64,000 nt of DNA from Omphiscola glabra (GCA_964017045.1 OZ024811.1:7279674-7343673); one strand, 5' to 3'; positions 47,720 through 59,244 are shown, counted from the first letter of the stretch. Notes: generated by a model from the sequence alone, not told the origin. Program-made: numbers and translations.

Positions 47720-47822
47720 GCATCTCAACTCTGATGACGGATGCTTTTCTGGGCCAGGGGTCTCAACTATGATGACAGACGCTTTCCTGGGCCAGGGGTC
47801 TCAACTATGATGAAAGACGCAG
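47720..47822. repeat. Three-copy repeat, 37-bp unit
   Basis: Copies include tctcaactatgatgacagac and cctgggccagggg. Confidence 0.88.
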
Positions 47823-48643
47823 TGAGTCAATGAGAAATTCGATCAAGGTTTCATGAGCTGTAGGATTATCCCAGATTTGCTTTTACTGACGTTTGTCTCA
47901 TTTTAGGAATTAAAAACTAGGATCGGCTAATCCTGCAGGTCAATTTTTGGTTTGACGAGACGGGAATAATGGGTTGAATTTAGATCAAGAAGAGAAACAA
48001 AGCAAAAGGGAAATATGAAAAACGGACCAGCATGAAACTCATTGTGAAATTATTCGAAATCTTCACCAACGTATACTTATGGCTAAATATCCATGGATTA
48101 CGTAAATGCTAATAATTATGCGAGTTTTATGTATTTGATTATTGCTCAATGTTTAATTATAGATAGCATAACTTAACCATAACAATGGTAATATGCATAT
48201 TTTTGACATAGTCAAATTATTGAATAATTTTTTTTTGAAATGATTAAGAGTCATCAAATAGTCTATCTTCTAACTGTTAAATAAAACCTTTTCTTTCTTT
48301 AAGCTCACGACATAATCTTCTTATAATCTTTGTTTGTTGTGTTGGTTTTTAATTAGCAAATCTTTGGCCTTACATTTAGGGTCTAAAATCACTTTATCTC
48401 AATGTTTCCTACAATCAGAAATTTCTCTTGCTGACTGGCTTTCAACAATTTGATGGCCGTCCACCCGTCTGACCAATCATTCAACACTCGATGTTTACTG
48501 AAACGATCCAGCAAAGGAGAAAAGATCTTGGTCAATTTCTATCAATTACATTGACCTTTTAAAAAAAATTGCATTGTGATTGCCTGGTCTAAGTGTGTCG
48601 TATTGGTATGGCGGTGTTTTGGTGGAGAGGGTAATGTGACAAT
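47823..48643. other. AT-rich unique sequence
   Basis: No gene, RNA or repeat recognised. Confidence 0.6.
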
Positions 48644-48815
48644 CAGTGGCGTAGTGATTGGAGGTGGTCCGTCACAGCCGGCAATTTATTTCGATATGTG
48701 AAGAGCGCCTATTTTTGTTGTTAACTTCAGAGGTGGGTGTTCTTTCCGTGGAAGAGGGGTTTGGGGTCAAAGTCTTGGCTCGCCCCTGCCGGCACTAACA
48801 CTAGCTACGCCTCTG
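48644..48815. mobile_element. Short inverted-repeat element of the CAGTGGCGTAG type
   Basis: The 172-bp segment begins cagtggcgtag and ends ctagctacgcctctg, which are imperfect inverted ends (CAGWGGCGTAG). The flanks gtgacaat and cagacact agree at five of eight positions, a possible decayed 8-bp duplication as in hAT. Similar single ends occur at 37016, 43885, 58110 and 59127. Confidence 0.6.
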
Positions 48816-49249
48816 CAGACACTCGTGTTTTAAGACGTTTTAATCCCATGTGGCTAATGTCAATGGAGAAAGCTGCGACCTGTCAGTTCCCCTACGATTT
48901 ATGTCAGTCGATGCAGACCGTGCGTTGCTAAAATATTCATGATACTTAAGGCGGTGGTCACTCCGCCAGATCGTCGAATGACGCGCACCATTTCAGAAGT
49001 GGGAAATGCTGATTGAAACCACGGTGACCAAATCGTGACCGGAAGAAGTTTGGAACTGTTGCGTTGTACTTGCAGAGGATTAATTTATAGCATGGATATT
49101 AGATTAAGCCATTGTGACGTCATCTCTGGCGTTTGTATGTCGTTTTTGTGATGCAACAACCACGTGTAAGATCAAAAGGCTGGAAAATCTTGGTAGATAA
49201 TGGATGGAGAAAATGAATTATTTATTCTTTCTGATTAGGTCTGTTCAAC
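48816..49249. other. Unique sequence, no gene seen
   Basis: Nothing recognised. Confidence 0.55.
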
Positions 49250-49510
49250 ATCCCTGTTAAAGGAAATAGGATATTATACGAAGGAATCCCTATTTGAGGA
49301 TGTCATAAGAAGACAACATTGTTTAATGATGTCATTCCTGTTCAATGATGTATACTGTTAAGCAAATACCTACCTGTTAAAGGATGTCATTAGAAGACAA
49401 CATTGTTTAATCATGTAAAATATAGCACGAAGTTATCTCAATTTTAGTATATCTTACTAAGACAAGCCTATTTTAGGATGTCATACAAGACATCCCTGTT
49501 TAAAGATGTC
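49250..49510. repeat. Degenerate repeat with gatgtcat motif
   Basis: Five or six decayed copies around aggatgtcataagaagacaa and gtttaatgatgtcatt, of irregular spacing. Confidence 0.6.
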
Positions 49511-50022
49511 GAGTGCTGTACCAACTCCATCAATCTCATGGTATTTCTTTTTCTCTCGATCGTTACTAGATCAACTGTCTGCCCGGCCTGATTACTTCCC
49601 TCTTCCTCACCCTTGACCGTTCCATTCTTATCAAATGAGGGGAAACAACGAGAGATCATTGGGGGACCGATGTCTTGTGAAAGACCGAGTTGTTTGCCCC
49701 TTCTCTTGTTACTGGTTGCGCCCCATTGCCATTCGTCCGCTTGTCGGTGAGAATGGTGTTAATAGTTTATTTACCTGCAATAGCTTTCAACAGTTTGACA
49801 ATAGAGCACCCGTTTGTATTGGCTGCCACGGGTACCTACTGTCTCAATACGCTCTTCTGAGAATACTCTCTAGGCACAATCTAACCCCCGTTACCCTACT
49901 CATTGAGAAATTCTTTTAAAATAAAACTAACGTGATCTTAGTGGTACGGAAGTAAAAACAATAATATCTGGTCAAATTGTGATCAGATCCACTTTAAAGG
50001 ACGCGTAGAGAACTGTCCAAAA
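49511..50022. other. Unique sequence, no gene recognised
   Basis: A 94-codon plus frame (49635-49919) has no recognisable domain. Confidence 0.5.
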
Positions 50023-50260
50023 ACTTGATTTGCTCACAGAGCCTAGCGCTAGTGTAACATCGTTTAACTTGATTTGCTCACAGAGCCTAGCGCTAGTGTA
50101 ACATCGTTTAACTTGATTTGCTCACAGAGCCTAGCGCTAGTGTAACATCGTTTAACTTGATTTGCTCACAAAGTCTAGCGCTAGTGTAACATCGTCTAAC
50201 TTGATTTGCTCACAAAGCCTAGCGCTAGTGTAACATCGTTTAACTTGATTTGCTCACAGA
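50023..50260. repeat. Minisatellite, 44-bp unit, left part
   Basis: About five copies of a 44-bp unit including cctagcgctagtgtaacatc and acttgatttgctcaca. The array is interrupted by a hAT insertion and resumes after it. Confidence 0.95.
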
Positions 50261-50268
50261 GTCTAGCG

Positions 50269-50610
50269 CAGGGGTGGGCAAACTACGGCCCGCGGGCCGC
50301 ATGCGGCCCGGCAACTGATATTATGTGGCCCTCGAAGGCATTTAGAAATTTAAAAAAATTACTATGTTTTTAAGTTATTTTGTTGAATTTTACAGAACTT
50401 CATGCACCGTTATGATTTTAAAAACATTTTTGATCAAATTTCTTTCTAATTTTCTATTTTTTTAAACAGTCCTTGACCTTTGTCATGTAATGCTAAAATG
50501 CGAAACTATCGATTTTAATATTTAAAAATTGGACATAATATACATGCTGCCCCCCAATAGCTTTACCTTTGTCAATGTGGCCCTCCGCACAAAAAGTTTG
50601 CCCACCCCTG
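50269..50610. mobile_element. Non-autonomous hAT element with perfect target duplication
   Basis: The 342-bp element begins caggggtgggcaaactacgg and ends with the inverse aaaaagtttgcccacccctg. A cggcccgcgggccgc block is near the left end and ggccctccgc near the right. The flanking gtctagcg (50261-50268 and 50611-50618) is a perfect 8-bp duplication, diagnostic of hAT. Neighbouring array units carry the empty site. The AT-rich interior has no ORF. Confidence 0.92.
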
Positions 50611-50636
50611 GTCTAGCGCTAGTGTAACATCGTTTA
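50611..50636. repeat. Minisatellite, 44-bp unit, right remnant
   Basis: Continuation of the interrupted array: gtctagcgctagtgtaacat and then cgttta. Confidence 0.92.
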
Positions 50637-50859
50637 AACAAGACCCAAATTAGGTTGGTTGGTTCTAATTTTTTTAATATGTAAATTTTTTTAATTGATC
50701 AAGGGTTCTCAAACTTTAGTACATAAACGATCGAAGAGCCTTGTTATAAATATATGGATTCTAAAGTCTTTATTCGCATCATTTAAACGATGTCGGTCAA
50801 TCAATTTTTGTCTTACCCCATTGACATAACATCTGACATTCCGTTTTGTTAGACCTTGT
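50637..50859. other. Unique sequence
   Basis: AT-rich; nothing recognised. Confidence 0.5.
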
Positions 50860-51125
50860 TATAGATACGTTGAAATGACATGTTAAAGACACGTTAAAAT
50901 GACGTCTAGAAACCATAAATTGATGCAGACACTCCGGTTTATAAGGCCATGTTATAGACACGTTAAAATGACATCTAGAAACCATAGGGCGATTAAGACA
51001 TCCTGGTTTGTCAGACCATGTTATAGCCATGCTGAAATGACTTGTTATGGACACGCTAAAATGACATCTGCCAACCCTTGGTTGACAAGACCATCTGACA
51101 ACCCTTGGTTGACATGACCATCTGA
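50860..51125. repeat. Diverged minisatellite, about 67-bp unit
   Basis: About four copies around gttatagacacgttaaaatg and acatctagaaacca, more shortened at the right (ccatctgacaacccttgg). Confidence 0.75.
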
Positions 51126-51334
51126 CCCTCTATATAAGATTTTCATCCTGTGCATATTATGTTCCATGACACTCCTCCTACCCAACCCTTTATTCTTTTA
51201 CGTCATATCCAATGCGTCTTTGTTCTATCTCAATATACCACCACCACCCCAACACACACACACACACACACACCTTCCCATAACAAACATGAACAAAGAA
51301 ATCACTTTCTTTATAAGAACAAGTTGACAGCCGT

Positions 51335-51430
51335 ATAGGGTTGGGTGTGGGGGGTTGGGTGTGGGGTGTGGGGGTGGGGTGCTATTTTATGACAAAAACA
51401 TTTAATAGAAATGTTCACCCAGCTGGAGTT
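51335..51430. repeat. G-rich simple repeat
   Basis: ggggttgggtgtggggtgtg-type sequence at 51338-51380, preceded by a (ca)n run near 51255-51273. Confidence 0.8.
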
Positions 51431-51448
51431 ATGACAAACAATCGATAT

Positions 51449-52250
51449 AGGGTGGTGGGGAGGAGTGTGTTGTGGGGTGTGAGGGTGGTGGGTGTGAGGG
51501 TGGTGGGGAGTGAGGGTGGTGGGGAGTGAGGGTGGTGGGGAGGAGTGTGTTGTGGGGTGTGAGGGTGGTGGGTGTGAGGGTGGTGGGGAGTGAGGGTGGT
51601 GGGGAGTGAGGGTGGTGGGGTGTGAGGGTGGTGGGAAGTGAGGGTGGTGGGAAGTGAGGGTGGTGGGGTGTGAGGGTGGTGGGGTGTGAGGGTGGTGGGG
51701 TGTGAGGGTGGTGGGGAGTGAGGGTGGTGGGGAGTGAGGGTGGTGGGGAGTGAGGGTGGTGGGGTGTGAGGGTGATGGGAAGTGAGGGTGGTGGGAAGTG
51801 AGGGTGGTGGGGAGTGAGGGTGGTGGGGTGTGAGGGTTGTGTGTGTGAGGGTGGTGGGGTGTGAGGGTGGTGGGGTGTGAGGGTGGTGGGGAGTGAGGGT
51901 GGTGGGGAGTGAGGGTGGTGGGGTGTGAGGGTGGTGGGGTGTGAGGGTGGTGGGGAGTGAGGGGGGTGGGGGAGTGTGTTCTGGGTGAGTGAGTGTGGTG
52001 GGGGAGTGAGGGTTATGGGGAGGTGTATGTGGTGGGGGTATGAGGGTGGTAGAGGAGTGAGGGTGATTAGGGAGAGTTTGGTGGGGAGTGAGGGTGATGG
52101 GGGTGTGAGAGTAGTGGGGACGTGTGTGGTGGGGGAGTGAGGATGACGGGAATTGTTGTGGTGGGGAATGTTTTTGGTGGGGAGTGTGTGTGTGAGAGAG
52201 GTAATGTGGGGTTGTTTATGGGGTGTGCTGGGGATGGTGTGTGTGGTTTT
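51449..52250. repeat. Large G-rich minisatellite, 15-16-bp unit
   Basis: About 50 copies of gagggtggtggggagt, gagggtggtggggtgt and related forms. All guanine tracts are on the plus strand. The array decays to the right of 52000. The 290-codon minus frame of His/Pro/Thr is a repeat artefact. Confidence 0.95.
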
Positions 52251-52375
52251 GAAAGTGTGTTGTTTTGAAAGTGTGTTGTTTTGAAAGTGTGTTGTTTTCA
52301 AAGTGTGTTGTTTTTAAAGTGTGTTGTTTTCAAAGTGTGTTGTTTTCAATGTGTGTTGTTTTCAAAGTGTGTAGT
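52246..52375. repeat. Minisatellite, 18-bp unit
   Basis: Seven to eight copies of gtgtgttgttttcaaagt; the first copies have ttgaaa. Confidence 0.93.
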
Positions 52376-52995
52376 GGTTTAAACGCTCTGTTCAGCCCTG
52401 GTTTATATTCCTTGTAATATTCTAAATTTATACAAAACCTTGTTTCTAAACAGTCTGATGTTCTTATCTTAATTAGTACCAGAATGACCTGCGCCTGTTT
52501 CTATACCTTCTTTGAATCTAAAAGTTAGATTGTTTTTATAATCCATCTTTAAATACAGTCTAAATTACCCTTAAGTGATACCGTGTAACATTGCCCTGAC
52601 ATTTTACCCCGTAATAATAGCCTAAGATGTCATTAGTAGTTTCAGCAGGTAAGATATCATTAGTCACACGGTTCATGTCATTAGTTGTAACAGGAGTGGT
52701 GCCATGACCAATGACAGGAGTTTTGACATCCTTGATGTCCTGGGTGGTGACAAGAGTAAAGACGGGACTAGGGGCAAGGGTAATAAAATAATTGTCACAA
52801 GGGTGGTAAATTAATTGTGACAGGAGTGGTGACAAGATGTCTTAGATGAATGTATTGGGAAGCTTTTGGTGGATGAGAAACAAACAGAACTCATGACAAA
52901 CATCTATTGAGATGAAAGATAACATTTGTTAGTGGATCTGTTTCCTCCGTCGTACTTTTCGTGAGACACCAGCAAACACTGACACTGCCTGGAAG
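52376..52995. other. Unique sequence with degenerate repeats
   Basis: Between 52620 and 52830, gtcattagt and gtgacaag-type motifs recur irregularly. No gene recognised. Confidence 0.5.
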
Positions 52996-53068
52996 GCGCT
53001 TAGCTCAAGCACCCCCACCCCGGCTTAGCTCAAGCACCCCCACCCCGGCATAGCTCTAGCATCCCCCT
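52996..53068. repeat. Three-copy repeat, 25-bp unit
   Basis: Copies of gcttagctcaagcaccccca and then ccccg. Confidence 0.9.
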
Positions 53069-54081
53069 TCCCCAATGGAAATGAAGAAAAAATGTATATC
53101 GAAAGAGAAGTCTTTAATTTGACCACAGGTTCCACTGGTCAACACTCCAAGGTGACCACTTTCTAGCGTTCGGACGCTCTTTTGTAAGAAACCGGACTTT
53201 TGTCGGACCAGACGGTAGCTTTGAGTGGACACAAGAAGGACAGAAAAAGATGTCTTGGTCCTTTAGGTGGTCTGTGGCGATTACAGTATCGGGATATTTC
53301 TTTTTGTATCGTCTAAGGGTTTGTGAGATTAAAGTATGAAAACAGCAATCGAATACGTGTCGTTTGGGGAGTAATCGACTCTGGCTTTCCTAACATCCTC
53401 TTGACAACTTTAGCGTATGGTTCGGAACGCTGAAACGGGTAGGGGGAGGGAAGGAGGGCAGTGTAATTTCCATAGTTATTAGAAGTGTCAAAATCGATTT
53501 TCTAAACATATCGCCTAAAATGCAGCTGTAAGTCGATCATTATGAAATCGATATTACTGTCTGCTATTATTTTAAATCTAAAATTTTAAAGGCTACCTAT
53601 TTAGATTCGTCTTCGAGGATATTAAGAAACTGCGTTTATGATACTCGAATATCATTCATTTTGATATGAGGAGTACTTTGACAAACTTGTGGTTACGATA
53701 CCCGATAATCATTTATGATACTTGTTCCTTTTGATATGAGTTTTTTTTATTTTCAAATCGTCTCTCGCATTTCGATCAAGAAAAACAAAAGTAGTTTTAT
53801 GCATTATAAAGAAAGCATGCCTTGAAAATAAGTTGTTTTGAACTACACAAAAGATTATAAGTTACGCAATATTTCGTCTTAGTTTGTTCATGTTTAATAA
53901 GAAGATGAATTTAATTGGTATTTATAGCCAAAGTTGGTGATTATTTTTAACGTCATCACTCGTGGACATATTTGTGCTTTTATGTATTGATGATACTCTT
54001 ATCTAACATGCGATTATTTGTTTGTCTCGTATCTGGGCCATCGGGTATTTTGGGTTTAAACAAAGTGCCATGCAATTCTAG
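53069..54081. other. Unique sequence, no gene seen
   Basis: AT-rich towards the right. No recognisable exon. Confidence 0.55.
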
Positions 54082-54270
54082 GACAGGGGTTCTCAACCAG
54101 TGGTCCTCGGGGTTGCGGGAGACAGTGTCAATGGGCTTGGGGAGACCCAGCAAATTAGGTTTATTTTTTTTATTTTTTTAGTCACCTATGCTGTAAAAAA
54201 ATATTTTAATCGGGGGTGGGTTTGGACATCGTTTGAGGTGGTGCAACGCTAGTAAAAGGTTAAGAGCCCC
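54082..54270. mobile_element. Short hAT-type element
   Basis: The left end is gacaggggttctcaaccagt and the right end ggttaagagcccc. These are imperfect inverted ends of the caggggttctcaacc family. Flanking aattctag (54074-54081) and aattctaa (54271-54278) match at seven of eight bases. No ORF. Confidence 0.75.
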
Positions 54271-54699
54271 AATTCTAATGGATGGATAATTTATCATAGT
54301 TTAAAATAAATATTTTTTTTCAATCCTAATTGTTGTGTCTTTCTAGTTTGTTTACAACACAAAAATCTCTGTTCCCGCTGTCCTCTGGGAAAATTACCGC
54401 GGGTTTAGGATTGCATGCATTAAATGGCCATATCTTTTTTCCTAGACCAGGGGTCCTCAAAATCCGATCTGCCAGGGGTACTTAACCCGGAGTCTTTCGG
54501 GAAAATCATTTATTTCTATGACTTATTCCTGTGTTCTGTGTTCATTGGGATGAACAATCCTTGTTGGCAAAGGTCAAGGCAACATTTTGAATGACTGTTA
54601 GTAAACAATGTTGGAAACCATTGCATCTCCTTACGTTATGAGCATATAAGTAGCGTCATTGGGGGGATGTGTACCGCACCTGGTGCCACCCTCAGAGGG

Positions 54700-54795
54700 G
54701 GCTTATACCTTCACGGGGGGATTACACCCTCACAGGGGGATTACACCCTCAAGGGGGATTACACCCTCACAGGGGGATTAAAACCTCACAGGGTT
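54700..54795. repeat. Minisatellite, 19-bp unit, inside hAT element
   Basis: About five copies of gggggattacaccctcaca. Confidence 0.9.
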
Positions 54796-54828
54796 TCTTA
54801 ACACATCTAATATACAAGAGCAAGGTGC

Positions 54829-55276
54829 CACCAGAGAAGGCTGCCAAAAAAACAGACTGCCACCACAGAAGGCTGTCACCACAGAAGGCTGCCACCAAAA
54901 CAGACTGCCACCACAGAAGGCTGTCACCACAGAAGGCTGCCACCAAAGCAGACTGTCACCACAGAAGGCTGCCACCAAAGCAGACTGTCACCACAGAAGG
55001 CTGCCACCACAGAAGGCTGCCACCAAAGCAGACTGCCACCACAGAAGGCTGTCACCACAGAAGGCTGCCACCAAAACAGACTACCACCACAGAAGGCTGC
55101 CACCAAAGCAGACTGTCACCACAGAAGGCTGCCACCAAAGCAGACTGTCACCACAGAAGGCTGCCACCACAGAAGGCTGCCACCAAAGCAGACTGCCACC
55201 ACAGAAGGCTGCCACCAAATCAGACTGTCACTACAGAAGGCTGCCACCATAGAAGGCTGCCACCAAATCAGACTGA
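54829..55276. repeat. Minisatellite, 16-bp unit, inside hAT element
   Basis: About 28 copies of two alternating 16-bp types, ccaccaaagcagactg and ccaccacagaaggctg (or tcaccacagaaggctg). Higher-order periods of 32 and 48 bp are mixed. Confidence 0.95.
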
Positions 55277-55427
55277 CCTGGAGGTGGTCCATGGAGGCGT
55301 CTAAATGGGGTGACGCCTAAAGTTTACTGCACTAGTTGACACCAAGTCTTGTGGCGCCACTTAGCATAAGATAAAATAGGCCACTAGGCCAAATGACGCA
55401 TACACGCGAGAGGTGAGATTATGCTAG

Positions 55428-55556
55428 CGGCCAAGCCTGTAGCCACATTATGTTGGATGCACATCTATAGCGGCCAAGCCTGTAGCCACATTATGTTGGA
55501 TGCACTTCTATAGCGGCCAAGCCTGTAGCCACATTATGTTGGATGTACTTCTAAAT
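55428..55556. repeat. Three-copy repeat, 43-bp unit, inside hAT element
   Basis: Copies containing agcggccaagcctgtagcca and ttatgttggatgca. Confidence 0.93.
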
Positions 55557-55892
55557 GACACTGACCAGATGCAGTGTTGGCAGAACAAATTATTTCGTTA
55601 AAAAACACGTGTTAAATAAAAAATAGATTAACGTCTATTGAGCCTATATTACCTTCAAGATTTATACTTTTATCCCATTTTGGGTAATTTACCCCAGTTC
55701 GCCGACCATTGCATTACTAAAAAGCAGGAATATACTGCCTATTAAAATATTAGTAAGTTTATGTTGGTTAAAAGTGTTCTTCATTATTGCATAGCTGTTT
55801 TATCCACGTTCTTTTGTACTACATATAAGATTTGGGCAGTGTGCAGAGGAATTCGCTTCATTTCAAACAATAGTAAATGTTGAGGACCCCTG

Positions 55893-56271
55893 CCCTAGAC
55901 CCTCTCAGCCACGTCTCAGAGCAACCTGGCAACAATGAGCTCTGATTGCATGTCCCATCGGGCAGCTTTCACACGTCCATTTGCTGCGAGGTTAAGTGAC
56001 CACTTGGCATATCAAACCAGAAGACATGGCCCTGGCCAGCAAAATGGGCGCTCGTTGATATGCGCATGTCTGTTCATCGTTTGAAAGCACGTGCGTTATG
56101 TAATCAATTTGGCATCCACTCCTTCACCTCCATTAGGGTTAGGCTTTCGGTATGTTATGTCAAAACATGGATTATGTTACGTTACTTCGAGTATATTTTT
56201 TTGTAATGTCTTGACACGCCATGCGGACCATCTCTCGTGTTTTAAGTAACTCAAAGCAATACTTCCTAGAG
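55893..56271. other. Unique sequence
   Basis: No gene recognised. Confidence 0.5.
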
Positions 56272-56426
56272 CAGGGGCGCGCATCCTTTCTGTGGAACCC
56301 TTATTGATTTCAAAACATTTCCTGCACCCCACACCCCCACACCCACGATAAATATCCAAATCAAATGCAAATAATCGTGACTTATTTGACCATACCACAC
56401 ACCCCAAGGGGTGGCGGGCACCCCTG
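56272..56426. mobile_element. Possible short hAT-like element
   Basis: Begins caggggcgcgcatcc and ends ggcgggcacccctg, partly inverted ends (CAGGGG...). The flanking 8 bases do not match, so this is tentative. Confidence 0.4.
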
Positions 56427-56439
56427 GTTAAATCTACAG

Positions 56440-56908
56440 TCTACTGAAATGTTTGTCAATGTTTCCTAAACTTTACTGTGATGTTTGTCAATGTTTCCTA
56501 AACTTTACTGTGATGTTTGTCAATGTTTCCTAAACTTTGCTGTGATGTTTGTCAATGTTTCCTAAACTTTACTGTGATGTTTGTCAATGTTTCCTAAACT
56601 TTACTGTGATGTTTGTCAATATTTCCTAAACTTACAAACTGTACTGTGATGTTTGTCAATGTTTCCTAAACTTTACTTTGATGTTTGTCAATGTTTCCTA
56701 AACTTTACTGTGATGTTTGTCAATGTTTCATCAACTTTACTGTGATGTTTGTCAATATTTCCTAAACTTACAAACTTTACTGTGATGTTTGTCAATGTTT
56801 CCTAAACTTTACCGTGATGTTTGTCAATGTTTCCTAAACTTTACTGTGATGTTTGTCAATGTTTCCTAAACTCTACTGTGATGTTTGTCAATATTTCCTA
56901 AATTTACA
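56440..56908. repeat. Minisatellite, 32-bp unit
   Basis: About 14 copies of a 32-bp unit including tgtgatgtttgtcaatgttt. Three copies carry atttcctaaactta plus a caaact insert (about 56619-56644, 56755-56780 and the right edge). These are spaced about 136 bp, marking a four-unit block duplication. Confidence 0.95.
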
Positions 56909-58167
56909 AATTTACAACAAAAAAATCTATGAACTTCACTGGTATACTAGTGTTGAAACTTACTCAACTTTTGAAGGATTTTTTTGTTATCTCCCAATAT
57001 CAAGCGAAACACTCATCTTGCGTCTGCTCCAACATTCTTTGTTCTTCTACATAGGCTTCCATTTAAATCTTTTACCTTAAGGTACAGTTGATAAAATCCT
57101 CTTACAAATCTATGATCGCCATATCTGTGATTCAGGAATTATTTCTCATTCACCCACAAGGACAAGTTAAAGAAAAGGACATAGTGTCAGAGTTGTTTTA
57201 AAAAAATATTTTAATACAGCTCAAATCGCCATCATGGGAAAGAATGAAGTTTGTCAGGGTTATCTCGCTTTCCTCTGAAAATGATAAATGTTTACACAAA
57301 ACTGTTGTATCACTCTCATATTTAACCAAAAGTCACGTTTTACAAAGTCATTAATATGTATATGTCTCGAAACCTCCTTGTATGTCTCCCCAACATTAAA
57401 ACGATTGCATTACTATCCATGACTAGTTCAAATGGGAAAAGATTTCACCGTGACTGCACCAATGAGTCATCCCGGTGCATTACAAGCAATGCCTCATTAC
57501 CACGCACCACGTTTATCGGATTGTGAATGTCGCGCGCTGGTGTGCATGGACTTGGTGCGCACATTTCCGTCTCGTCTTGGAGCGTGATAGTGTGTGCTTA
57601 TAGGAAAACTGGAAATTGAGTTTTAAATAATATAACGTGGTCAAGGAAATGAATGACTGCCAGGAGACCCGTCCTTTTAACTATGTGGCGTGTGGTAGAT
57701 TGAAGCAACTGTGTCAAGGCCACACCATGTGTAGCTTTTGATGTTGACTATAGCCAGTGATTTGTACACCAAATTGAATGAGGTGTGGTGTGTGTGTGCC
57801 GTAAATGAATTTGATAGGCGCGCTCTTTTGTGCTGGAATAGTTGTAAATAGCATTAGGAAAGCTTTTGCTTTCATGGTAGTGCCAGTCAAACTAATAAAA
57901 CCATTCATTTCTGAGTTTTACTCGATCATTTGTCGCCCTTTCAAATCTGATTTAGAACTCAAGACATTTTACACAACGTTGAATTTAGACACCAAATACA
58001 ATTTGTAATGCCATTAGTTCAAAGCAATAACGTATTCGATCCACTACATGGTATTTCGTCCGTCGAAAGCCGATCATGACCAAATTAAACATCGAATTGT
58101 TGCTGGTGCCGAGTCAGTGACGCAGCGAGCTTAACTCGAGCCCGGGGCACAATACCTTTTTAGCGCC
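56909..58167. other. Unique sequence, possible transposon end
   Basis: No exon recognised. At 58110-58165 the sequence cagtgacgcagcgagctta and then gggcacaatacctttttagc resembles the end of the CAGTGGCGTAG-type elements, directly next to the following array. Confidence 0.5.
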
Positions 58168-58378
58168 CCCTTTTAAATGCATGTCACGCCACGGATACAT
58201 GTCACGCCCCGGATATATGTCACGCCACGGATACATGTCACGCCACGGATACATGTCACGCCACGGATACATGTCACGCCACGGATACATGTCACGCCAC
58301 GGATACATGTCACGCCACGGATACATGTCACGTCACGGATACATGTCACGCCATGGATACATGTCACGATATAGTTGT
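58168..58378. repeat. Minisatellite, 18-bp unit
   Basis: About 11 copies of catgtcacgccacggata. Multiple frames on both strands are open because the unit is six codons long. Confidence 0.96.
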
Positions 58379-59027
58379 ATGTCATAAATACACCTAACGC
58401 AATTAATACATATCACCGGAATATATGTCATGACAAAAAGACCTATTTCCTGTTTATTTAGCAATGACCAAATGACTTTGACCTGCAACCGGTAGGGGAA
58501 TCAGTCACGTGACATATTTTCAAGATCATCTTATCTGTTAACCCAATTCGTGCACCCCTTCACCACCCCCCCCCCCTTTTTTTCCCTCGATTTGATGTAA
58601 TAAACTGAACTGGTCCTGGTAATGTTGGTACACGTCACCCAACAAGTGAGGGCGTATAAGCACAGGGGAGATAAATGGCAGTTGTCACGCGATAGGTCAG
58701 TCACGAGTTATCGACTCGTGGCACGGTGAGTCTCCATCTTATTACATGGCAACCATGCAAGAGTGATGTCCCTGTAAACAGGCTTTTAATTTGCACAAAA
58801 TACAAAAGTATCGGATCTCTAACAAACGACTCCGGGGGGAAGGGGGGGGGGGATTTAAAAGAGGGTTGGGTGGGTAGGCTGTCATCAACCCTAGATTTAA
58901 CTTAAATAATGTCAGTGTGAATGCATAACAACTTGAGAGCTGTCACGACACAAATCACGATACGTGACATACTACGGGCACGTTGCTGTGAGGATGTGGT
59001 ATAAGCTTAAAATGGTGGTGTATGCAG
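58379..59027. other. Unique sequence with C and G runs
   Basis: C run near 58565-58576 and G-rich tract near 58834-58852. No gene recognised. Confidence 0.55.
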
Positions 59028-59140
59028 TGTAAAATTGTGTGGTATCTGTTGCAGTGGCTTAACTGCTGTTTGTGTGGTATCTGTTGCAGTGGCTTAACTG
59101 GTGTTTGTGTGGTATCTGTTGCAGTGGCTTAACTGGCATT
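59028..59140. repeat. Three-copy repeat, 35-bp unit
   Basis: Copies containing ggtatctgttgcagtggctt. The last copy runs into cagtggcttaactggc and gccaccctgggc, similar to the end of a CAGTGGCGTAACTGG-type element, so the repeated unit may include a transposon end. Confidence 0.85.
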
Positions 59141-59244
59141 TTTGCCACCCTGGGCGGGTCCAGGTGTTACCGCCCCTCTGCTATAGGCTGAAAATGCCGC
59201 CTTCCATATAAAGAAAGCTGATCCAGTGTAAGAGTGGGGGGAGG

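Larger units (their letters stand above)
54448..55892. mobile_element. hAT-type element carrying three minisatellites
   Basis: Perfect 13-bp inverted ends caggggtcctcaa and ttgaggacccctg delimit 1445 bp. The flanks tcctagac (54440-54447) and ccctagac (55893-55900) form a 7-of-8 target duplication. There is no transposase. The interior holds three tandem arrays (54700-54795, 54829-55276 and 55428-55556) and AT-rich filler. The ends and duplication class point to hAT; the arrays either grew after insertion or were carried with it. Confidence 0.85.

Noticed and set aside
51429..52301. 290-codon His/Pro/Thr-rich minus-strand frame
   Set aside because: It is the complement of a G-rich minisatellite, with no start context or domain.
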